DNA of 64,000 bases from Colius striatus. Its lineage: Eukaryota; Chordata; Aves; Coliiformes; Coliidae. The notes beneath the pieces are model-generated. The model saw only the letters and a program-made list of their open reading frames with translations, made no database searches and had not been told where the DNA came from. Shown here piece by piece: positions 27,801-38,000 of this stretch. Position 1 is the first letter of the stretch. The number at the start of each line of letters is the position of its first letter. Made by a program: the position numbers and the translations under genes. The stretch lies in contig NC_084762.1 in NCBI RefSeq assembly GCF_028858725.1, positions 5,961,374 to 6,025,373 of the forward strand, given 5' to 3'.

Positions 27801-28197
27801 GAATCATAGAATGGTAGGGGTTGGAAGCCACCTTTAGAGATCATCCAGTGCAATCCCCCTGCAGAAGCAGGGTCACCTAGATCAGGTCACATAGGAACAT
27901 GTCCAGGCAGATCTTGAAGACCTCCAAGGAAGGAGACTCCACAACCCCTCTGGGCAGCCTGTGCCAGTGCTCCCTCACCCTCACAGTAGTTTTTTCCTTA
28001 TATTTAAGGGGAACTTTTTGTGTTCCAGCTTCGTCCCATTACCCCTTGTCCTGTTGCTACTACAACAGAAAAAAGGGATGTCCCAACCTCCTGACACCCA
28101 CCCTTTAGATATTTATAAATGTTAATAAGCTCTCCCCTCAGTCTCCTCTTTTCTAGACTAAACAGCCCCAGTTCTCACAGCCTTTCCTCGTACGAAA
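27801..28197 (-). mobile_element. CR1 retroposon, 3' portion, antisense, just upstream of DTNBP1
   Basis: A well-preserved CR1 tail in antisense: gaatcatagaatggtagggg, ggagactccacaacccctct, gggcagcctgtgccagtgct, then the end of ORF2 (caccctttagatatttataa) and the YEERL-type segment at 28175-28197. It ends about 285 bp before the CpG island of DTNBP1. It belongs to the same subgroup as the copies at 37.3, 48.7 and 60.4-61.15 kb. Confidence 0.92.
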
Positions 28198-28608
28198 GAA
28201 AACAGTGGTAGGCCACATAGACAAACCTCAAGTTCAACTCCCGCTTTTTCTAGGGCTTTGAAACATTATCACAGCAATCCCTGAGAGACTTAGGGGTTTT
28301 GCTTTCCATACTTGTTAAGATTCTGTTGCAAAGCACGAGGTTGCTCCTACGTTGCTGATGTCTAAATCATTAATAAGGTCAGAGTCCCCATCTGCCGAGG
28401 AGCTTACTGCCGTCTATTAAAAAGCTTCTAGCTGCAACTTCAGGGTTCCGCATAGCTTCTCAAAGTCTATCCTTGAAGCGGCCTAGCCGGCTCTAATCGA
28501 AGACCTGGGAAAGCAAAACGAAAGCGTCCTCCATCTCCCCTCAGGAGGCCCACCGCGCGCTCAGCCCCCTGAGGCGGCGCGCGCCGAGCCCCACCCCGCC
28601 AAAACCCC

Positions 28609-28624
28609 GCCGGAAAATGGCGGG
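28609..28624 (+). promoter_or_regulatory. ETS/YY1-like composite site
   Basis: The sequence gccggaaaatggcggg joins an ETS core (CCGGAA) to a YY1-type AAAATGGCGG element. Both are common in CpG promoters near the start site. Here the site is about 340 bp upstream of the ATG, so it may mark an upstream or divergent start. Motif match only. Confidence 0.45.
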
Positions 28625-28680
28625 CGGGCCTTCCGCCGGGCGCGAGGGATGCCCCCCACAGCCTCCCGCCGCGCCTGGTG

Positions 28681-28812
28681 CCGCCCCGAAGGGGAGGTGA
28701 AGGCTGAGCACCGCCCCGAAGGGGGGAGGTGAAGGCTGAGCACCGCCCCGAAGGGGGGGGGTGAAGGCTGAGCACCGCCCCGAAGGGGGGGGTGAAGGCT
28801 GAGCACCGCCCC
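28681..28812. repeat. GC-rich minisatellite, 30-32 bp x 4 plus partial
   Basis: Head-to-tail units at 28681-28710, 28711-28742, 28743-28774 and 28775-28805, then a 7-base partial. The unit is ccgccccgaa, then a run of G, then gtgaaggctgagca. Units differ almost only in the G run (ggggagg, ggggggagg, nine G, eight G), which points to slippage. Each unit holds a ccccgaagggg near-palindrome. Confidence 0.95.
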
Positions 28813-28911
28813 TCGCCCGCCCCTCGCCCGCCCCTCGCCCGCCCATCGCCCGCCCATCGCCCGCCCATCGCCCGCCCATCGCCCGCCCCTCGCCCGCCCC
28901 GCGCCCGCCCC
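28813..28911. repeat. 11-bp GC-box array, 9 units, in the DTNBP1 promoter
   Basis: Exactly nine 11-base units (99 bp) of tcgcccgccc[ca]; the last starts with g. Units 3-6 end in a, the rest in c. Each carries cccgccc, the complement of an Sp/KLF GC-box core (GGGCGGG), so the array offers nine evenly phased sites about one helical turn apart. The minus strand also has regularly spaced G runs suited to G-quadruplex formation. It ends 47 bases before the DTNBP1 start codon. Confidence 0.95.
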
Positions 28912-28958
28912 GCCGTCCCGGTGCTGTGGGGCCTCCGCAGCCCGAGAAGGCCGGGACG

Positions 28959-29014
28959 ATGCTGGAGACACTGCGGGAACGGTTGCTGAGCGTCCAGCAG
29001 GACCTCGCCGCCGG
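28959..29014 (+). CDS. DTNBP1: DTNBP1 coding exon 1
   Basis: Encodes residues 1-18 plus two bases of Gly19 ([18 protein letters not shown]). The ATG sits in cgggacgATGc with A at -3. The donor is gtaagt at 29015, a full consensus. The first 15 residues match human dysbindin as I know it, which fixes the start. Confidence 0.97.
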
Positions 29015-32000
29015 GTAAGTATAACGCTCCGGGCCTGGCGGCGGTGGGTGGAGCGGGAGAAAGGAGCTGTAGCCGGGCGGGCAGGGGAAAGCAGGTGACC
29101 AGGGACTGTCCCGGCAGGAGGGAAGGAAGAGGAGGACACGGCGGAGGCGGAGCCCGTGGCCGAGGCCCTTCCCTCAGGCCGCGGGTAGTTGCGGCGGCGG
29201 CGGTGGTCTTATCGGTGTTGGGGGAGTCTGGAAACGCGGGCCCTGGGTGTAGCCCACCCCCTTGTCGCTTCGGATAAGCAGCTCGTGGTGGGCTAGCGAG
29301 CCCTGGCAGCTGCGTGATGATGGTAGCTTGCAGCTGCAGTCGGGAGTTGAAGGGAGGAGGTGCCTTGCTGTTTGGAAGCAGCTGCGGTCACGGGAATGAG
29401 AGACTGCTGTTTGAGAGAGGGAGGAAGATGAGAATTGGATCAATTAACGCGCTTGAATTTTTTATGAAGTAACTGACCTTCACGGCTTTATAGATTAACG
29501 TAATTGCTTAAGGAGCATTGCTGTACTCTGCTTGGCACATGAGAAGTGTTTCTTTCCTTGCAAGATGAGTTACTGTCACTTGAGGATAGGAAGTGCAGGA
29601 TAAGTGGAAATAACAGCGCCTTGTTTACGTTAAAAAGTAGAATAAACACTTTCAATGTTGCCTCGCGAGGTTTGGTAGATAGACCTTATGTCAGTGCTCT
29701 TTTTGGTACAAGCAGGTGATCCAAATGAGCATTAACAGGAAGGAGTCAAAGGATGGTGGGAGAACAAGGTCATGCCTGTGCTGCAGAGCTGTTGGCTCAT
29801 GATGAGCCACAGGAGAGATCATGTTGTAATCAATTACCTTTAAAGACTTCATGGTCCTTGGCAATGTGGAGGCTGCCTTATAATACCCCTATGGTAAATA
29901 TTTATGTGTAGGGATGGATATCTGTGTACCCTAGAAACTTTAAATAATTTATAATGACCTATTTGCACCAGTGTGTGATGGTCCAAAGAAATTGATAGAG
30001 TAAGCTATCAATCAACCAGATAAATTGCTTGTTATCTGTCTTACCTTAGCAAACAGTACTTGAATATTGTCTTAAAAAATACAAATGCATTGCTTTATTG
30101 CTGTCTGCCTTTCTGTTTTGTTGTTACTTTTAAAACTTCTCTACTTAGTACAGTGTAATGTTCTTTTGATAACGGTGTTTTTCATGTCATATAAGAGGAC
30201 ACCAGAAAGGTCATAATGTGCTGGATTCAGTGGCCATTTAGCTCTGTATCTCCATATATTGCTGCAGTGGAGTCAACATGTTTCTATGTAGTTTGTAACT
30301 TGCCTTTTCCGTTGTATTGCAGTGTTTTGTTCCATCTTGAGAAAGGCTTCTGGTTTCATCATTTCCATCTTTGTGTTTTAGTAGCTCTGTTAGTGTGCCC
30401 TTCTTGGAGATTCTTGTCTTTAAGTGTTGTTTTCATCTGCAATGTAGTCTTTGCTGCTGTTAGGTACTGTATTGCAGAGCCTGTCAAGAGCATTGTTTAG
30501 ATCAGAACACAACTTGTTCTGGTTTGTGCCGTGTTCTGGTTTGTGCCGTGTTCTGGTTTGTGCCTTTTCCTTTCTTAGACTGTGCAACCACAATTGCCAG
30601 AATACTATGGATTACTCCATTCCCTGCCCCACCGAGGTGGTAATAGAAGTCCTTTTGTCCTGTTAAGACTTTAGTTCAGAATAGTCAGATCCCAAAGAAA
30701 GTATTTCTGGTGTCAAGAATGTTGGGCCAGTTATGGACAACTTGTTAAACACACATGAATGCTTTCATAGTGGAACAGTTGGCTTTCTTGAAACAGTTTT
30801 TCCAAGCATTCTAAGGAAAGAATATAACTTCCAAAGAAATAGGGGAATGTTTGTGTACATCTGAAAGAGATTCAATCTGGGGTTGTGTGCTCTGAAGAAA
30901 GCAATTTAGAGTTATTGGCCTTTCTGTGTACAATGACCTTTTCTTTCCCCTGCTCAGCTGTATCTCATGACTAATTCAGTGCATCTTTCCAATGAGTGAG
31001 GTATCTAGATTTGACCCATCTACCTGCAAGCAATCATTTTCAGGAGGAGGAAAAAGACCCCAGAAAAGTGAACTGTGTTTGTGCTCAGGCAATAATTTGC
31101 GTGCTTCTGCTTCCTAGAGTGATGTGGCTTGCACTCCTTTAACTTTGTACAGAGAACACTGTTGAAAGTAAGCCAATATTGGGTAGTCTAGTGATAAATC
31201 CTTTAAACTTTGCTTCTGACTGCTTGGCAGATATTGTGGAAAGAAAAGTGGTAGTTGTGATCCAGCATTTCCTTCAGTCCCTGTGCGCAGAGGAGTTCTG
31301 ATGTTTCAGGCTGGGGTGAATACTGGGGAACATGACAGAGGGCAAATTGCAGACCTTGTTGCAACAGGGTTTTTGTTCCTCAGTGTGCTGTGGTTGTTGC
31401 TACTTGGCTTGACTTTTATGAAGAGCGCTCTATTAAGGAGCAGAGACCTGCATTAGCTTCTGTTTTCTCAAATTGTCAGTCACCTATTTTGCTGTAGAGC
31501 TTTGAGATTTCTTTGAATTCCTGACAATTAGTGATCATCAGGACTTGAGGAGTGATTGGGATCAACCTAGACACAGCCTGAAGGTCTTTGTTAGGAGTGT
31601 TTCTCAGTCACTGGATCACTCAGGATTATATATCTTTCTGTCATGTCAGGAGGATACTTTTGGAGCTCATAGCTCTTTTCCATCTTGCTCGTGGCTGTGT
31701 GTTCTTTCTTTCTAACTCTTGCTGTCCTGGACAGCTGGAAGTCCAAAGAGCATAAAGGCTGAAGACATCAATCATCTTGGTTGTCAGAGACTAGCAGGAG
31801 GGTCTGGTTCTTGCTCTGCTGTGTCAACTTGGCTAGCAAACACAAGTAGACTGAAAAAGAGTAAGTTTCAAATGTTTTTCAAATGTCAGTTTGAAATTGA
31901 CCATAGGTGAAACAAACCTCAGATTTGTTCAGTAGCAGCACACTGTGATGATGCTGCTGGAGATTCTGATAGCTGGCAGAAGAAAAAGTTGTGCTTGTAC

Positions 32001-35000
32001 TAGTTTTGTTTTGCCAGGGTTATGGTAAGTGGGTACAAATGTATTTCCATTGGACTGTCATTCTTTTTCTTGGCACTTAGGCCTTCTTGTAAAAGGCGTT
32101 CTTCAGAGTTAGATTGATTATTTCTATGCAGATCTTTCAAACATGTCTGCTAAATAAACAGTATCAAGAACTGGATGCCATGGATATATAAACCCTATTA
32201 AACTTTTAATAGCCTGTTGCTTGATAAAGAAAAATCTAAAAATTTAGAAGCAGTGTAGATGGAAATAGTTTCATACAACAGTCTTCACAAACTAAGTGAA
32301 ATTTGATTTATTTGTGAAATAATCTGAAACAAAATTAACTATAATAGACTGGAATTAACAACACATTCAAACAAGTTCTCTGGTTTTGGATGCATCTTAC
32401 TCTTTTGTATTTTGATTTACAGGTTGAAGACTTTGGGTGACAAATCGAGAGAAGCAAAAAAAAGCAGGCAGAGGTACTTATATATCAATATATAGCATTG
32501 ATTTAGGATGCTCTTGTTAAAGAAAATCTGGGTGCACACATTTTTTTATAACAACCTTCTATTCATTGACAATATTTGTATATTTACATTGTGTTTTATA
32601 GAACTGTTCAGTGTTTGCCAGAGTTTTCTCCTGGACTGGAGTTACTGAGCAGGTATGACCCATTTCTTTGTTAGTGTGTGGTTCTTGTAATATCAGAAAT
32701 AACTTTTAGATTAGTTATAAGAAAACGAAGTTGTTACAATAGGTTTTTTGGATGCTCTGCAGTGAGTAGAGTGGGGTTAGTTACCAAATGATAAAACTAT
32801 TTAAAGCTTCCCCAATCCTTAAGTATCATCATGTTAATGAAACAGAAGTTCTGGAGGAAAAGCAACATTTGAAAGATGACTGTACAGTTATTACACTGTC
32901 ATTTCTGGTGGTCCCTGTAAATATAAGTACAGTGATATCTGTGAAATCTTCTTCCTTTGTAAGGATAATACAATAAAAATAGTCATTTATCTTTTTTTCA
33001 GATATGAAGATGCTTGGGCTGCCCTTCACAAAGGAGCCAAAGATTGTGCAAAAGCTGGAGAGGTGAGAAAAAATAACAATAACACACTTTCAAAATGTTT
33101 TAAAATGTGAAAATAATTGTAAGATAAAATTTTTAGGGCCAGTGTACTGTGTTGACCCTGGCCACTAGGTAAGCTCTCACACAGACTCGTTCACTCACCC
33201 ACCAGTGGCACAGGGTACAGAAGAGGAACAAAAATGAGAACTTACAATTCAAGGTAAAAGCAGCTTAATAATTGAAAGACAAACAAGTGATGTAAAAGCA
33301 GTCAGTCACAGCTTCCACAAACAGACTGATGTGCAGCCAGTCTCAGAGCAATGGTTACCTTGGAAGAACAAGTTTTTATTTAGGTTTTATTATTGAGCTT
33401 AGTATGAAATACCTGTCTGGGCAATGGTCAACTGTTCCATCTGTATCCTCTTACAGCTTCTTTCCTGCACCCAGCCTGCTTGCTGTAGGGTTAGTAGGGA
33501 TAAGTGAACAAGAGAGAGAAAGAGTTGACTATACAAATGTTATTCAGCCATAGCCAAAATGATGTTACCAACACTGCTTTTGTCAGAAATCCAAGACACA
33601 ATACCATATAGGCTGCTACAAGGAAAATTAACTCCATCCCAGCTGGATCCAGAACATTGAAAGTCACGAAGAAGTAATACTCCATACTGCTGCTTCGGAT
33701 TTAGACTTTTTCCATTTCTGTCACTAAATTCTACAGAACAACTGAGGAATCCAGAATGCAGATACAGCCATGGGCTGCAGTTATGTGCAAGACGAGGAAT
33801 GAAGAGCAGAGGAACTGTAATTGAATCATCTCAAGTATCATATAGAAAGGAAACATTTATTACCCAGGATCTTGATCTTGCTGGTTTTCATAGAATTTGA
33901 CCTATACAAATAATACTTTTAAACAATGCATCCATAAAATATTTCCTACATTGGTTAGTATACTGACATAACTTTTTATCTTGATTTGATCAATGCATTT
34001 TGATCTAAATGTTTCTTACTATAGGGGCTTTTATGAATACATTGTATATTTACTTGAGGAGTGCAGATGTGGTTCTGCTGTAAGATTGCTGTGCTGACCT
34101 TATGCTTGCATATGTGAGAATTCTAAAAAACTCAGAATGCTGTAAGTAGGTTCATAAATCTGCAAGTAAAGAATGTTTGTTTCAGCTGGTGGATAGTGAA
34201 GTTGTGATGCTTTCTGCACATTGGGAGAAGAAAAGGAACAGTCTGGCGGAACTACAGGATCAGCTCCAACAGATACCTGCGTTTTTGTCAGATCTGGAAT
34301 GTCTCACAGCAAGCCTAGGTAAGGTTTTATAGATATAATAAAAGCACCAGTCAGTTACAGATGATTAGACTGAAGTTCAGCTGTTGTGCACTTTGCAATT
34401 ATAATATGTAATTTTGCTTCCCAAACACATCTTTTCTGTTATAAAACAGTTGTTCTTAAACAAACTGGTTTTGTAAAAGAGCAAATCTGGTAGTGGTTGC
34501 TCTTAATTTGCAATTAAAATATTGTATGTGTCTTTATTTGGGAGGAAAAAAAAAGTATAGCAGCTGCATAAATCCGTGTGAACAGTTGAAATTATTCTCA
34601 AAGTCTTTTTAAATTCTTAAGGATTTGTAAAGAGTGTGAATACTCAAGTATGTAATTATTTCTCTCTTATTGAGTCTCTGTGATTTTATACAAGAATTTA
34701 AGTAATCATTTGGGTGTGTGAGGGGAAGCAAGAAATTTACCTGGCTTGAGATACTTTTGAGGTATAAACTTTTTGTGAAGAGCAATTGTTGGTTTCAAGG
34801 CTAGCATCCATAGTTTAAGTTAGTTTACAAGGTTAAGCCACTCTGAAGTGATTTACAGCTGAGTGAAACTAGCAATGTTGCACATTAAGGTTACCAAATA
34901 CCTCATCCTGGTTACATGGGTTCCAGTTCATCAAACTTAGCAAATATTAACCTGTTCATTTAATTTAAAAGTTGAATCTTTTAGTGCATTACTTATGGAA

Positions 35001-38000
35001 ATCTCTCACACAAAACGTTTGATCCACTGCTGAAAATGAACTTAGGATATAAAGTTCTGGCCTCCCAGTCTCTGCAAAGCTCTGGTGGTACTGAGCCTTG
35101 AAGCAAAGATGCAGCGTTCAAAAAGTACTGTGTTCTGTCATCAGTAGGCCTCCATGAAAATCTGTTCAAGTTGCATCACATCAAAGTTTTGAAAAGCTAT
35201 CTGTACGTAGGTAGTAGCTGCTAAGTTCCCCGTGGACTCTGCCTGCACTATTCCTACAGTAGCTGGGAAGTATGCAGAAATTCTTAATATAATTCCAGCC
35301 CTTGTGGGATGGGCTGGATTTGTGTGATGGCATCTGATGTGAAGAAAAAGGAAGGTTCTTTTCTGTGTTTAAAGGCTAATTTATGCTGGTGGAGGATATG
35401 CACAAATCGACTTTTTTTCCTGGGTAGGCTGGTAATAACTTGTCTATTTTTTTTCTGAACCAGGGGATATAATTCACTTTTTATTCCAATTTTCTTATTT
35501 AGCAAGGCTCTGTCACGTGTGGTATCCATTTAGTGATGGCTGTTTGAAAAGCTCAGCTATTTTCTAAGGAAATAATTCAAATAATGATTTATTTTAATAC
35601 AGAGTTCAAGATCATTGTGAACAAAATGATGCAGTCCATTGGTAGACCAAAAATAAACAATGTAATATAAACTAATGGAGTTCTCTTTATAATTCATAAC
35701 TGCAAATGCTGTAAGTCTTGATGAATTGAGGTTACCTTCTCATTCCCAATGTTGTAGTTTAATGAACAAGAATTAATCTTACCCTGACTGTAGAATTACT
35801 TGGAGGCTCACAATCTCTGGAATATCTTTGATACTATGTGAGTAAGATTTAAGGAAGCATTCACCAGTCTGCTTGGGAAAGTTGATGACTTTTGAAAGCT
35901 GCTAAGGTTGTGGGATTTGGACCAAATCTAGTGTTACCTTGTCAAATTTTAAGTAATTCACCTGAAGATTTTTATTAGTTCCTCTTAGGCACGGTAAGTT
36001 TTTTGAATTTTTCTGTTGTTTTGAGTTTTGTTTGAGAGAGTCTATTTGAAGAGGAAGGTATAATCTTACCAAAGTAAACACCTACACTTCTGGAAGTGAT
36101 TTAGCAGAAATTTACTGTGATACTCTGCTCACTGTTGTTAGATTTTAGTCATCTGAATTATCTGTTTTTTATAAATGTAAACTGTATTCACTTTTCCAAG
36201 AGATGATTAATACTGTGGCTGTGAATTTTAAATATACATTCAGGAGGAGGGGGGTAGAAAAAGTAAATGCAGAAATATAAACTGCTGTGTCCTGGGTTGT
36301 ACATCCAAGATATAATTTGGCTAATCCTCATCATTCCAGGAAAGTAATAGTTCTGTGTTGTGACATGATACACTTCTAATAAATATATTAATCCTTTTAT
36401 TTTGAAACCTGTCTGCTTTTGAGAAAAGAAGTTTCAGATAATAGAAATGAGTCTTTTTAGTGACTGACTTTAAAATTGTTATGAGTCATATACAGATTTT
36501 TCAGCTTTTGTTGTGTATTACAAGACACAGTCCTCTTTAGCTTAGGCACTTATGTCATCCATTACTTGAAGTAAAAAGTCTGCAGCTTCATTTGATAAAT
36601 TTATTGTGTTACACAATGTTTTGTAGCTGCTGTTAAAAACCTTGAAGAAAAATTTACTCTTATGTAAGAGTGAAAAGGACAGTTACTGCCCTTTCAAAGT
36701 CCAGCATATTAATCATATTAATCATCACAGAAGCAAATTTTGACTTGAGATGTTCTAGAAAATATCAGCTTGCCAGTGAAATATGCTTCATCTTTGAGCA
36801 GAGACATTTCTCCCAAATATCTGTTTTGATTTCAGAAAATCAATGCTTGATCCAAATCCAAGTTTCTGTTGTGTTTTTTTTTTTTTAAATCTAATGTTAT
36901 GCATCAAGTTGATATTGATTTCAGAAAGGCTGATCATTAACATAAGTGACAGATCCAATGTAGGGTGAAAATATTAAAATGATGAGACTGGAAAGAAAAT
37001 AAGGCTGGGTATATATTAACAGAGATAAAAGCCATTGCTTCCTAACCTTTAATAAATATTATTTCCCAATAATGGGTAAGGTGAGTGTGTAAATCCATTT
37101 GGGAAACAGAAACTTTATGGACTGCTTAGGACAGGTATCCTTGTTTATATGAGATGGACATGCATTATTTTCAGATTGTATTTCAAGTATGTAAGTTGCC
37201 ATTTTCTAGCTTTGCAAAATTCAATGCAGTTTGTTCAGAGAAGCATTAAGTATTCTGCATAGAATCCCACAATGGTAGGGGTTGGAAGGGACCTTTAAAG
37301 ATCATCCAGTCCAACCCCCCTGCAGAAGCAGGTTCACCTAGATCAGGTCGCATAGGAACGTGTCCAGGAAGGAGCTTCCACAACCCCTCTGGGCAGCCTG
37401 TGCCAGGGCTCCCTCACCTCACACTGAAATAGTTTTTCCTTATATTTAAGTGGAACTTTTTGTGTCCCAGCTTCATCCCATCACCTCTTGTATAAAATTT
37501 TAAATAGGCCTTGGTTTCAGAAGTGAGTTTAAAGTCTTTTAATGGCTTATTCAGACATTAAGGAAATGTAATAAAACTTGTGAAATATAAGATCACAGTG
37601 ATTATCATACCTTTTTCAGTAACTACAAGACATTCATTTTGGTAACATTTTAACTAATTTAAGAACTTAATACCCCATATTTGGGGTATTTGTTTGGCAG
37701 GGGAAAAAGTTTTAATGAAGTATATTTAGTTTTAAGTTTCTTTATAAATATGTCCAATATTTTTCTGGGTTTAATAATGCAGTATATAGCTCCATCAATA
37801 TCTTGTGTTCGAAGATTACAGTACTTAAATTTTGTTCAGTTCATAAGTTTGTAGATAGCCTCTAATGCAGTACTTTTAGGAGGAAAAAGAGCAGCAACTT
37901 GTCTCTTTGGTCAAGACAGTGTCTTTGGGGAACATAAGGCATTACTTTTCTATTATCTATTTATTACTTGTGGCTTGTGTTGAGATTTGGATACCAGTAG

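Larger units (their letters stand above)
28480..29280 (+). promoter_or_regulatory. DTNBP1: CpG-island promoter of DTNBP1
   Basis: About 800 bp of very GC- and CpG-rich DNA in an otherwise AT-rich window, centred on the first coding exon. There is no TATA box at a useful distance, as expected for a housekeeping-type CpG promoter with dispersed start sites. It holds an ETS/YY1-like site, a minisatellite and an array of GC boxes (listed separately). Transcription most likely starts between about 28,900 and 28,958, giving a very short 5' leader, or a little upstream within the repeats. Confidence 0.85.

Noticed and set aside
28467..29139. Several long open frames on the minus strand (up to 192 codons) and one on the plus strand across the promoter
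   Set aside because: They arise from GC-rich tandem repeats without stop codons. The translations are repetitive Gly/Arg/Ala/Pro strings without domains, and they overlap the DTNBP1 promoter and first exon.
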